Shown: positions 1 through 8,213 of the stretch, piece by piece
Layout: every line of letters starts with the position of its first letter
Position numbering within the stretch: position 1 is the stretch's first letter
Origin: JACJWR01 sp964547485
GTDB taxonomy: Bacteria; Actinomycetota; Actinomycetes; S36-B12; UBA10799
DNA: 64,000 nt
Reading direction: 5' to 3'
NCBI GenBank assembly: GCA_964547485.1
Contig: CAZJNU010000007.1
Span: 1 to 64,000, forward strand
The notes under the pieces: model-generated
What the model was told of the DNA's origin: nothing
What the model saw: only the letters and a program-made list of their open reading frames with translations
The model's database searches: none
Position numbers and translations under genes: made by a program

Positions 1-1371
1 CGCATTGTCAAGCCAGAGCCGAGTGGGTACCCGGGACAGAATCGACACCGGCACCGAGTAGGACACCAGCAGCGATGCCGCTGCGGCCACAACCAACACC
101 CCTGTCACCGCCTGCTTGACAGCTCGATGCGCCGTCAGCCAATTGACCGCCCGGACGCCGCGGGCACTGAGCGGATCAGCCTCCCACCTCGTTGGTGCCA
201 GCACATATGCGAGCACTAGCGTGCAGGGCACCACCAGGTCGAAGATGTAGCGGATGACCGGTGCCGCGAACATGCTTCCGGCTCGCCCCAACGCCACCAG
301 CAGAACGCTCAACAGCACATAGCCAGCGACACCCGCCAGCAGCCGGATCGCCTTGGGACGCCAGGCGACCGTCACCGCCACCGCCACCAGTGAGAGGCCA
401 GCGGCAATATCCTGCATCCCGCGGGTGGGCGCGGGGGCCGCATGCCAACCCGGCAACTCCGGTGTCCCGATCGGTGCCCAGCGCCAGGGTCCGCCCCAGG
501 CGATCGGATCTGCGGTCAGGTAGGTGTTGTCCACCAGGAACCGCCAGATGGCGTCCGCGGTCGCACCATCATTGCCCAGGAACGGCTGCCGACTCGCACT
601 GAACCAGGCGAACAGGCCCACCGCGATGACCAGACCCAGCCACAGCCAGCGGAACCGGACCAGCGCAGCCCGATAGCCCAACGCTACCGGTCGACCGACC
701 GGTAGCGAAGCCACGACAACGAAGATCAGCACGGGTAGCAGAAGTCCCTTGGTTCCGGACAGGAAGGCTGCAGCAACCGCAACCAACATGAACAGCCAGT
801 CGCGGGCGATACCGGTTTCCATCGCCCGGACGCAGAAGTACAGCGCAACGCCCGCAGCCAACAGCAGCGGCGCCGCATAGATCGCGACCGACCACCAGGT
901 GATCAATTCCACCGTGAAAAGGGACAGCCCAGCGAAGGCAGCCAGGAACACCCCCAGCCAGCGCGGGCCGCTGAGCCGTTCGGAAATCGCCGCGCAGCTG
1001 ATCTGGAAACCGGCCATGCAGGCGGCCGAAAAGAGCACGAGGGCAAGGTAGGAGTCAGGAAACAGCCGCTGCAGCAGCCACTGGACGGCCGATCCGATGG
1101 GGTTCAGGTGTCCGTTGTGCCCGGCAAAGAGGTAGTCGACACTCAACGGCTGGGTCGCGGCGTTGCGCAACAGGAAGTCGTCACCGACGAAGTACCCGCG
1201 TTGGCCGAACCACACCCGGAACAGGAACGTGGCCGCGATCACCGCGCCGGCCAACAGCCAGAAACGACCGCGGCTCAGAGTGCCAGTCCGTAGAGCGGGC
1301 AACGAAGCGGCTGCCGACTCGACGTCTTCGGCTTCGCCCAGCACCGCCTCGTCGGTCGTGTCAGCGGTCAC
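1..1371 (-). CDS. GT-C-like polytopic membrane protein, C-terminus cut by window edge
   Basis: The reverse strand is open from a GTG at 1371 to the window edge, giving about 457 residues with no stop. After a short acidic cytosolic N-terminus (MTADTTDEAVLGEAED) it is a run of hydrophobic segments, beginning WLLAGAVIAATFLFRVW. A GDD motif (RGYFVGDDFLLRN) and a GHNGHLNP stretch lie in the first loop. An acidic pair in the first extracytoplasmic loop is typical of GT-C glycosyltransferases that use polyprenyl-phosphate sugars, so that role is inferred. The start overlaps the 3' end of the upstream epimerase gene by 11 bp, so the two are probably co-transcribed. The gene has no start close to an obvious Shine-Dalgarno, and I could not assign a named family. 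The C-terminus lies outside the window. Confidence 0.75.
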   Translation of the reverse strand, partial: MTADTTDEAVLGEAEDVESAAASLPALRTGTLSRGRFWLLAGAVIAATFLFRVWFGQRGYFVGDDFLLRNAATQPLSVDYLFAGHNGHLNPIGSAVQWLLQRLFPDSYLALVLFSAACMAGFQISCAAISERLSGPRWLGVFLAAFAGLSLFTVELITWWSVAIYAAPLLLAAGVALYFCVRAMETGIARDWLFMLVAVAAAFLSGTKGLLLPVLIFVVVASLPVGRPVALGYRAALVRFRWLWLGLVIAVGLFAWFSASRQPFLGNDGATADAIWRFLVDNTYLTADPIAWGGPWRWAPIGTPELPGWHAAPAPTRGMQDIAAGLSLVAVAVTVAWRPKAIRLLAGVAGYVLLSVLLVALGRAGSMFAAPVIRYIFDLVVPCTLVLAYVLAPTRWEADPLSARGVRAVNWLTAHRAVKQAVTGVLVVAAAASLLVSYSVPVSILSRVPTRLWLDNA

Positions 1372-2329
1372 GGCCGCGAGCATACCCGTCCTGCTCGCTT
1401 GCGGACCGACGGGCGAGATGCCACCGAGCCTGCCGCCGCAATCCATCCTCAGCCGACACCGAAGGTCGCCAGCCGAGCACCGCAGCGGCATGTTCAGCAA
1501 TACCGGCAGTGACCCGCTGATCACCAGTTTGCGCAGGGGCCCAGTTGATCCGGGGTTCCGCCCCCAACTCGTCAGCGAGGACAGCCAGCGCGGTCAACAA
1601 CTCGATCCGCTCGCCGCCCGCAATATTCATTACCTCACCTGGCAGGCCACGGTCCAACGCCGCCAGCGTCGCGGCGGCGACATCGTCGACGAAAGTATTG
1701 CTGCGCGACTGCCGACCGTCGCCGAACACTGTCAGGGTCTGGCCGTCCAGCATGGCCTCGCAGAAGAGGTGATAGGCCATGTCTGGACGCTGTCCGGGAC
1801 CGTAGACCGAGAAGTAGCGCAGCACAACAGCATCCAGTTCGTATTCCCGCACATAGGCAGCCACGAGGTGTTCGGCAGCGGCCTTGGTCACGCCGTAGGG
1901 CGATACCGGCCGAATCGGCAGCGACTCATCCCCCACTGCTTCCCGGCCGTAGACACTCGAAGTCGACACCTGCACCAACCGCGTGCCTGCGTCGGCGCAG
2001 GCGGCCGCCAGCCGCTGCACGACGTTGATGTTGCAGGAACTGTAGAGCGGGAAATCCGACCAGCTGACTGCCTGCCCCGGCATCGCAGCTTCATTGATGA
2101 CCACATCGGCCCGCCCGATGAGCCCCACGATTTCGCACTCTCGAAGGTCGGCCTGCAGGCACTCGAGGCCGGTGGCCGCCAGTTCGTCGAACCGCTGGCG
2201 CTTAACCGCTGCTGGGTATGGGCCACCCAGTAGCGCGTCCACCGCGACGACGTCATGACCCTCGGCGGCCGCCCTCAGTGCGACGGTCGAGCCGATGAAG
2301 CCGGCGGCGCCGGTGACCACGATCCGCAT
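1361..2329 (-). CDS. NAD-dependent epimerase/dehydratase (extended SDR)
   Basis: This 322-residue protein is a typical extended short-chain dehydrogenase acting on nucleotide sugars. The N-terminal NAD-binding motif TGAAGFIG is at residues 6-13. The catalytic YxxxK is at Tyr145/Lys149 (SPYGVTK), with the preceding Ser in VSTSSVYG. A substrate-loop signature of UDP-glucose 4-epimerase/dTDP-glucose dehydratase relatives (RYFSVYGPGQRPDMA) follows. It probably makes an activated sugar for the polysaccharide assembled by the surrounding cluster; the exact substrate cannot be read from the sequence. The ATG at 2329 is preceded by TAAGGT at 2336-2341, six bases upstream, which looks like a leaderless promoter. 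It overlaps the downstream membrane-protein gene. Confidence 0.88.
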   Translation of the reverse strand: MRIVVTGAAGFIGSTVALRAAAEGHDVVAVDALLGGPYPAAVKRQRFDELAATGLECLQADLRECEIVGLIGRADVVINEAAMPGQAVSWSDFPLYSSCNINVVQRLAAACADAGTRLVQVSTSSVYGREAVGDESLPIRPVSPYGVTKAAAEHLVAAYVREYELDAVVLRYFSVYGPGQRPDMAYHLFCEAMLDGQTLTVFGDGRQSRSNTFVDDVAAATLAALDRGLPGEVMNIAGGERIELLTALAVLADELGAEPRINWAPAQTGDQRVTAGIAEHAAAVLGWRPSVSAEDGLRRQARWHLARRSASEQDGYARGRDR

Positions 2330-2402
2330 GTGCGTACCTTAGGGGGTTGGTTCCGCGGGCCGGGCCGGCTGGCACGACGGCAGGGCGCCGGCTCCGCAGC
2401 GG

Positions 2403-2446
2403 TCAGGGTTTCCGGGCGATCAGGGTTTGCGGGCGATCAGGGTTAT
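2403..2446. repeat. 17-bp tandem direct repeat, about 2.5 copies
   Basis: Two near-identical 17-mers (tcagggtttccgggcga and tcagggtttgcgggcga) are followed by a third partial copy. The array spans the 3' end of the methyltransferase gene; the stop codon lies at the start of the second copy. It looks like a small replication-slippage repeat that has altered the extreme C-terminus. Confidence 0.7.
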
Positions 2447-3469
2447 CCCGGAGCCACACTCGTACAGTCGCTCGATCTCAAGGCCATCCTGCTCACACCA
2501 GGACCGGACCTCGTCGGGGGTGTGCCGATGTGCGTCGGTCGGGTGGTACCAGTCGAAATTGGTGATGACATTGGAGTCCCAGTCCATCGACTCGTTCCAG
2601 TAGGCCTTCATCATGTGGTAGTAGATGAACCGCTGGACATCGTAGGTTCCGGCCTTCATCTCCAACAGCGGAATGTCGACCGGCAGCGTGAACTCTGCCT
2701 TGAGTTCGGCTAGCGCTCTGCCTAACTCGGTGATCTGGGTACTGACCGCCAGGCACTCCGCCGGCGACATAGAAGTCGTGGTGGCACGGATGAAGTCGTC
2801 GGTGAACTCTCGGATCGGGGCCTTCACCTTGTAGACGTAGGTGGCGAGCCGGCCGCCCGGCTTCAGCACCGACACCAGCGATCGGAAGGCCTGGTGCGTG
2901 TCCGGGGTATGGTGCAGCGCTTGATCACAGGCGACCAGGTCGAAGTGGTCAGCTGGAAAGGGGAGCCTCGTCATATCGGCCTGCACGAAGTCGAGGTTCG
3001 GGATCTGCCACAGATCTCGGTAGGCGTTCCGGATGCCGTAGGAGAAGTCGAGCCCGATCACCTGCGCGGAACTGTTCTCCGCGTACAGCTGCGCGTCCCG
3101 GCCATGACCGGTGCCGCAGTCCAAGATCAGTTGGTCGTCCGCCAGGAATTGCGCCACCTCACCGACGTCGGCGAAGCCGTACCGCTCCAGATACCAGTTC
3201 CGGTAGTGGTCAAGGGTGGCCTGCCGATAGTCCGGCGCCAATTTCCACTTGGTTGAGAAGCTGTCCTGAGTGGCGCGCTGGTCGGGGCCCATCTGCTCCC
3301 CAGACACCAGGTCGGGCACTCCGTCGATGATCGGGAAAACCTCCCGCGACGCCGTGGACAGGCTGCCCAGCAACACCTCGCCACCGAACTCGTCCTCCAC
3401 CTCGAGCACCATCGGCTCCCCGGATTCAGGTGACCTCAGGTGCTCAACCAGACTGTGTTTCAACGACAT
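2420..3469 (-). CDS. SAM-dependent methyltransferase with N-terminal Trm112-like segment
   Basis: This 349-residue protein has an N-terminal Trm112p-like segment (residues about 5-55, containing SREVFPIIDGVPDLV). A class I methyltransferase domain follows, with motif I LILDCGTGHGRD at 114-125, an acidic residue of motif II in IGLDFS, and CDQALHH as the post-II region. Proteins of this build are common in O-antigen and exopolysaccharide clusters, where they methylate sugars or amide-linked groups; that role is inferred from context. Its start lies inside the 3' end of asnB (26-bp overlap), so the two are translationally coupled. The C-terminal codons run into a tandem 17-bp repeat. The target is unknown. 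Confidence 0.82.
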   Translation of the reverse strand: MSLKHSLVEHLRSPESGEPMVLEVEDEFGGEVLLGSLSTASREVFPIIDGVPDLVSGEQMGPDQRATQDSFSTKWKLAPDYRQATLDHYRNWYLERYGFADVGEVAQFLADDQLILDCGTGHGRDAQLYAENSSAQVIGLDFSYGIRNAYRDLWQIPNLDFVQADMTRLPFPADHFDLVACDQALHHTPDTHQAFRSLVSVLKPGGRLATYVYKVKAPIREFTDDFIRATTTSMSPAECLAVSTQITELGRALAELKAEFTLPVDIPLLEMKAGTYDVQRFIYYHMMKAYWNESMDWDSNVITNFDWYHPTDAHRHTPDEVRSWCEQDGLEIERLYECGSGITLIARKP

Positions 3470-5117
3470 CTCCTGTCTGTGTTCCGGTAGGTAGCGTGAG
3501 TTGACGCAGGCATTCGCCGATCAGCAGATCGTTCCAGGCCCGCCGGTCCAGATCCCGGGCATTGAACACCCACTCATTCACCGGCGCCGGCAGACCATGT
3601 TTGACCTGCCGCCGGAGCACGCCGAGGTCGGCTTCCCCGAGCGACCTCTTCAGCGCCCTGCGCACGATCACCTTGCCGCGACCATTAGCGAACCGCAGCT
3701 CTGGTGCCAGCCTGGCCGAGAACTCCACCAGCCGATGGTCGAGGAACGGATTGCGAACTTCCAGGCTGTTGGCCATGCTCATCCGGTCGGCCATGGTGAG
3801 CAACGGCTGCATGAAGATCTGGGTCTCAACTGCCGCCAGGTTGTGGGCCAGCGGCACCCCCGCGTCCCACAACGGCGAAATCACGGCCCGCAGGATCTCC
3901 TCATCCTCGCGACCATGCCGCGACGCCATCCGGACGAATCGATCCAAACCGGTACCGAAATACCGATTGGCGAGCGAACTGTACTGGCTGCTGATGCTCG
4001 AGGCGATCCATTCATCTTCGCCGAGCAGGATCTCGTTTCGGTAGTAGCCGTTGAACAGTTCATCTGCGCCCTCGCCCGACAACACCACTTCGAATCCCGC
4101 TGCGCGGGCGGCTCGGCTGAGGCAAAACAGTGGGTAGATGGAGAAGCTTCCGACCGGAAACTCGATATGCCTGGCGAGTCGTGGCAGGACAGCTGCGAAG
4201 TCCTCCCGATCGGGTCTTACGACATGGTTCCGGAAACCCAACTCATCGGCGAGTTCAGCGGTCAGCGTCTCCTCGTCCAGGAAGCTGCGGAACTCTTCGA
4301 ACTGCACGGTGAAACTGTCCGACAGCCGCATCACCGACTGCACCAGGGAACTGTCAACGCCACCGGACAGGAAGACAGCCACCGGCACATCCGCGTGCCG
4401 TCGAAGTTCACACGACTGCGCGAAGATCTGCAGGAACTCATCGACCGCGTCGTCGAGGTCGACGAGGTCACCGACGTAGGCCGGAAAGTTCCACCATCGT
4501 GCCGATTCGGTCTCGCGACCGACGGAATCCCAGTAGAGCCACTCACCCGGTCGCAGGCTGTGCACTCCACGGAAGGGCGTGTGGGAGTCGAAGTAGAACT
4601 CCAACGCGTCACACACCTCCACCGGGGAGTAGGTCAGGTCGGCGAAGACCTTGAGTTCCGAACCGAACGCGAAACCATCGCCGTCGGTCCGGTAGAACAG
4701 CGGTTTCTTGCCGAGTCGGTCCCGTGCCAGGAAGAACCCCCGGCCGTCCCAGATGGCCAGCGCAAACATGCCGTTGAACCGCGGCAGGCAGTCCTTCCCC
4801 CACTCGCGGTACGCGGCCAACACCACCTCGGTGTCGGTGGAAGTGCTGAACACATGACCCAGTTCGACCAGCTCCCGCCGCAGCTGACGCCAGTTGTAGA
4901 TCTCGCCGTTGAAGGCGATGGCGGCCGATTCGGCCTCCCACGGCACCGGCATCGGAGCGGTATCCACAATGCTCAGCCGCGTCATCCCCAGCAGTAGGTT
5001 TTCTCCCGCAGGGGTCTCAACCATTCTGCTGCCGACCTGATCAGGCCCCCGGTGGGTGAGTGCTGCCAGCGGATTCGAGGTGAGCAGGTGCGGGCTACCC
5101 CCGACTATCCCGCACAT
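3444..5117 (-). CDS. asnB: Asparagine synthetase (glutamine-hydrolysing), AsnB family
   Basis: The ATG at 5117 is chosen because it places the nucleophile Cys at position 2 (MCGIVGG), which class II glutamine amidotransferases require; an in-frame extension of 21 codons upstream would abolish this. It is preceded by a purine-rich AGAGAGG. The 557-residue protein has an N-terminal glutaminase domain (HRGPD, FNGEIYN) and a C-terminal synthetase domain with the PP-loop SGGVDSS and the GEGADELF motif. The family amidates a carboxylate using glutamine nitrogen. Within a polysaccharide cluster it may amidate a sugar acid or amino-acid substituent rather than make free asparagine, but that is inference. 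It is co-transcribed with the overlapping methyltransferase and divergent from the glycosyltransferase fusion. Confidence 0.9.
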   Translation of the reverse strand: MCGIVGGSPHLLTSNPLAALTHRGPDQVGSRMVETPAGENLLLGMTRLSIVDTAPMPVPWEAESAAIAFNGEIYNWRQLRRELVELGHVFSTSTDTEVVLAAYREWGKDCLPRFNGMFALAIWDGRGFFLARDRLGKKPLFYRTDGDGFAFGSELKVFADLTYSPVEVCDALEFYFDSHTPFRGVHSLRPGEWLYWDSVGRETESARWWNFPAYVGDLVDLDDAVDEFLQIFAQSCELRRHADVPVAVFLSGGVDSSLVQSVMRLSDSFTVQFEEFRSFLDEETLTAELADELGFRNHVVRPDREDFAAVLPRLARHIEFPVGSFSIYPLFCLSRAARAAGFEVVLSGEGADELFNGYYRNEILLGEDEWIASSISSQYSSLANRYFGTGLDRFVRMASRHGREDEEILRAVISPLWDAGVPLAHNLAAVETQIFMQPLLTMADRMSMANSLEVRNPFLDHRLVEFSARLAPELRFANGRGKVIVRRALKRSLGEADLGVLRRQVKHGLPAPVNEWVFNARDLDRRAWNDLLIGECLRQLTLPTGTQTGDVVETQSG

Positions 5118-5209
5118 CGCTGACCTCTCTTCGCGTCCCGGCCCAGCGGCGGCACCGATACAGTGCTGGGGGCCTACCAACCGTACGACAAGTGGAGGGA
5201 CATCGGGTC

Positions 5210-7369
5210 GTGGCAGCGAAAGTGGACGTGTCGGTGGTGGTCCCCTGCCTGAACGAGGAGGCCAACCTGCCGCCGCTGGCGTCGCGGCTGTTCGCTGCGC
5301 TGGCTCGGGCGGGTGTCAGTTGCGAGTTGGTGCCGGTGGACGACGGCAGCACCGACACCACCTGGGACGTGATCCAGACCCTCAGTCGCGCCCATCCGGA
5401 CGCGATCACCGGCGTCCGGCATGACACCAACCTTGGGATCCCGGCCGCGTGGCGCAGCGGGATCGCGGCGGCCCGCGGCACTTATGTCTGCCTGATCGAT
5501 GCCGATCTGCAGAACCCGCCGGAGCAGGTGGTGACGCTCTACCGTCGGTTGCTGGAGTCCCGAGCCGACATCTGCCAGGGGGTCCGCTCGCAGATCGAAC
5601 GAGAGAAGGACGGTCGACTCGCCTTCTCGAAGGGCCTCAACACCGTCCTGAACGTCGCTTTCGGGGATCGGGCCGCGGACTCAAAGTCGGGCTTTGTGCT
5701 CGGACCACGGCGGGTGATGGCGGACGTTGTCGACTACCGGGGGGACTACCAGGTCTTCCAGGCCTTCATCCGCGTCGCGGCCCGGGCCAAGGGTTACACG
5801 ATGGTGGAGGTCGAAACGCTGTTCCTGCCGCGTAACGCCGGGGAGTCCTTCCTGGCCGGGTCGCGCGCGTGGAAGGTGTCGGCTGCGACCCTGACCGACT
5901 TCCCGACCGCCCTGCGGGAATTCGGCCGGGGACGCCGCGAGCCGATCGACGGTACGCTGGCCCCCCGATCCCGGCCGGTGCCGCGCGCCGGAACGCCCTA
6001 CCGAGGTTGGCGACGGGCGCTGTTCGAGGCGTACTTCGCCAGTGCACCGATCCACCATCGGCTGGCCCGGCGCCGGGTTCGCTCGCTCTACCTGGAACTC
6101 CGCGAGACGCAGTGGCTTCCGCGGCAGGAGTTGGCGGACCTGCAGTTGCGCAAGTTGCAGCGCCTCGTCCAACACGCGGCGGTCCACGTGCCCTACTACC
6201 GTGAGGCCCTCGCCGGAATCGGCCCGGACCCGATCGCCGGCCTCGAGGATCTGCGTCGACTTCCGCAGTTGACCAAAGATGATATTCGCGAGCGCCTCTA
6301 CTTCGACCTGTTCGCCGACACCCACCGAACTCGGGACATGGTCAAGATGACCACCAGCGGTGCCACCGGTGAGCCCCTCGTGACCTATGTCGACAGGTAC
6401 CAACTGGAGGTCCGGCTCGCGGTTGCCCTGCGCGCCGCAGAGTGGTCCGGTTGGCGGTTTGGGGATCGACAACTGCGCATCAGTGATGACTCCGTCGGAA
6501 TGACGAATTGGCAGCGAATGCGCGCGGGACTGGACAATCTGCTGCTCCGACGAGACGAGTTCACCACGGCCGAAGTGGACGACGAGGGGTTGGCCACCAT
6601 CCTGGACAGCCTCGAGCAGGGCCCACCGTCCCTGATCGACGGAAGCGGTGGCACGTTGGATCAGATAGCGACCAGGGCGGCGGCCCATCCCGACCGATAC
6701 CGCGCCCGCGGCATCATCTCGCGGGCTGCCGACATCTCCGCTGAAACCCGGGAACTGGCGGGAAAGGCGCTGCAAGCGCCCGTCCATGACTCCTACGGCA
6801 CCCGAGAGATCGGCGATATCGCCTTCGGATGTGAAGCCATGGACGCCGGTGAAGTGCACCATGTGATGGACGAGTCCGTGATCGTGGAGATCCTCGTCGA
6901 CGGCCGCCCGGCCGAACCTGGCGAAACCGGCGAAATAGTGGTGACCGATTTGAACAACTTCTCGGTGCCACTGATCCGTTACCGGGTCGGAGATCTGGCG
7001 ACCGCGGTGGACGAGTCGCGACCGTGCAGCTGCGGGCGTGGTCTGAGCCGGATCGGCCGGATCGAGGGGCGCACCCAAGCGAGCGTCCAACTCGCCGACG
7101 GAAGCTGGTTGCCGGCGTCGTTCTTCGCACACTTCTTCCAGGACTACGACTTCCTGGTGCGCCAGTTCCAGGTGTCCCAGGACCAACCTGGACAGTTGCT
7201 GCTGCAGATCGTCAAGGGTCCGCAGTGGAGTTTGGTGGCCGAGGCCGAGGTGCTGACCGAACTTGGCGGGATCGTCTCGGGGACGCCGATAGCGGTGCTG
7301 CACGTCGACGCGATCCCGCTCGAGCGGCCCGGTGACGACCACAACCTGCGCCCTGGAACGCAACCGTGA
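5210..7369 (+). CDS. GT2 glycosyltransferase fused to PaaK/CapK-type adenylate-forming domain
   Basis: One open frame of 719 residues joins two enzymes. Residues about 1-245 are a GT2 domain of the dolichol-phosphate-mannose-synthase type (SVVVPCLNEEANL, VDDGSTD, and DxD in LIDADLQNPPEQ). Residues about 300-719 are a phenylacetate-CoA ligase/CapK-like adenylate-forming domain, with the phosphate loop TTSGATGEPL, YGTREIGDIA and IRYRVGDLA. A cysteine pair (CSCGRG) precedes GRIEGRTQA, as in PaaK. CapK homologues occur in capsule loci, where they may activate an acyl or aryl acid. Here the fusion suggests glycosyl transfer coupled to sugar acylation, which is inferred. The GTG at 5210 is chosen over an in-frame GTG at 5192 because GGAGGG sits about ten bases upstream. 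It overlaps the next gene by 4 bp. Confidence 0.85.
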   Translation: MAAKVDVSVVVPCLNEEANLPPLASRLFAALARAGVSCELVPVDDGSTDTTWDVIQTLSRAHPDAITGVRHDTNLGIPAAWRSGIAAARGTYVCLIDADLQNPPEQVVTLYRRLLESRADICQGVRSQIEREKDGRLAFSKGLNTVLNVAFGDRAADSKSGFVLGPRRVMADVVDYRGDYQVFQAFIRVAARAKGYTMVEVETLFLPRNAGESFLAGSRAWKVSAATLTDFPTALREFGRGRREPIDGTLAPRSRPVPRAGTPYRGWRRALFEAYFASAPIHHRLARRRVRSLYLELRETQWLPRQELADLQLRKLQRLVQHAAVHVPYYREALAGIGPDPIAGLEDLRRLPQLTKDDIRERLYFDLFADTHRTRDMVKMTTSGATGEPLVTYVDRYQLEVRLAVALRAAEWSGWRFGDRQLRISDDSVGMTNWQRMRAGLDNLLLRRDEFTTAEVDDEGLATILDSLEQGPPSLIDGSGGTLDQIATRAAAHPDRYRARGIISRAADISAETRELAGKALQAPVHDSYGTREIGDIAFGCEAMDAGEVHHVMDESVIVEILVDGRPAEPGETGEIVVTDLNNFSVPLIRYRVGDLATAVDESRPCSCGRGLSRIGRIEGRTQASVQLADGSWLPASFFAHFFQDYDFLVRQFQVSQDQPGQLLLQIVKGPQWSLVAEAEVLTELGGIVSGTPIAVLHVDAIPLERPGDDHNLRPGTQP

Positions 7370-8166
7370 CCGACGCCAAGTTCTCCCGTTACCACTCCTG
7401 GCAGCAACGACTGCGCGGCCGGTTGACCAGTGGCCCGAGGCTTGCCCCCGACTCCCCGGCGGTGGCGATTCGGGAGGCGGTACTGGCCGATCCCTACCTC
7501 GCCAGCGCCTACAGCGAGATGTACGGCGGCCTCCGCGGGATCATTCCGCCGGCAATCTCGGGTCCAATCGTGGAACTCGGGGCCGGGGCGGATATGGGCC
7601 GAGCCTGGATTCCTACGATGTTGACCACCGACGTGTTGGCCAACGAATCCCTCGACGCTGTGCTGAGCGCGGCCGCCATGCCCTTCCGCGACGCCGCAAT
7701 TGGAGCATTCGTCGTCAACGACGCCCTGCACCACTTCCCCGATGTGGACGGATTCCTGGACGAGGCGGTTCGCTGTCTGGAAGTGGGTGGCGCCATCGTT
7801 GCCTGTGAGCCCTACTGGGGCCCGCTCTCGGCGGCCATCTACCGCGCCTTCCACCCAGAGCCGTTCAACCGGAGAGCCCCGTCGTGGTCGTCCGGCTCAG
7901 CAGATCCCTGGGACTCCAACCAGGCGCTGCTGTGGATCATGTTGCGACGAGACCGCCGTCGACTCACCGCCCGCTGGCCAATGCTGCGGATCGAGGAATT
8001 CGGGTGCACGCTCGGCCCGAGCTACCTGCTGTCAGGCGGTGTATTCGGCAGGACGCCGATACCGGCCGACTGGCTGCTGTCGACCTGGCGCTGGGAGCAG
8101 CGGCAGGGCCGGCGGTTCGACCCACTCCGGTTCAAGTACCTGGTCAGGTTCACTAGGGTCGGGTAG
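7366..8166 (+). CDS. Class I SAM-dependent methyltransferase (methyltransf_11 type)
   Basis: The 266-residue protein has a class I methyltransferase core: motif I PIVELGAGAD near residues 66-75, FVVNDALHHFPDVDGFLDEA as the post-II region, and CLEVGGAIVACEP as motif III. It starts with a GTG inside the stop of the GT2-PaaK gene (GTGA overlap), so it is co-translated with it. The likely job is methylation of a sugar or lipid-linked intermediate of the polysaccharide; the substrate is not evident. A long C-terminal region rich in Arg and Trp follows the fold and could bind an acidic or lipid-linked substrate. Confidence 0.8.
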   Translation: MTDAKFSRYHSWQQRLRGRLTSGPRLAPDSPAVAIREAVLADPYLASAYSEMYGGLRGIIPPAISGPIVELGAGADMGRAWIPTMLTTDVLANESLDAVLSAAAMPFRDAAIGAFVVNDALHHFPDVDGFLDEAVRCLEVGGAIVACEPYWGPLSAAIYRAFHPEPFNRRAPSWSSGSADPWDSNQALLWIMLRRDRRRLTARWPMLRIEEFGCTLGPSYLLSGGVFGRTPIPADWLLSTWRWEQRQGRRFDPLRFKYLVRFTRVG

Positions 8167-8213
8167 AACAATCGCGACTGTCTGTGCTGACCAGCGAGAA
8201 TCGGGGCCTGGGT

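Noticed and set aside
1163..2233. Long plus-strand open frame opposite the epimerase and membrane-protein genes
   Set aside because: Its translation is Arg/Ser/Pro-rich and low in complexity, whereas the opposite strand encodes a clear SDR and TM protein.
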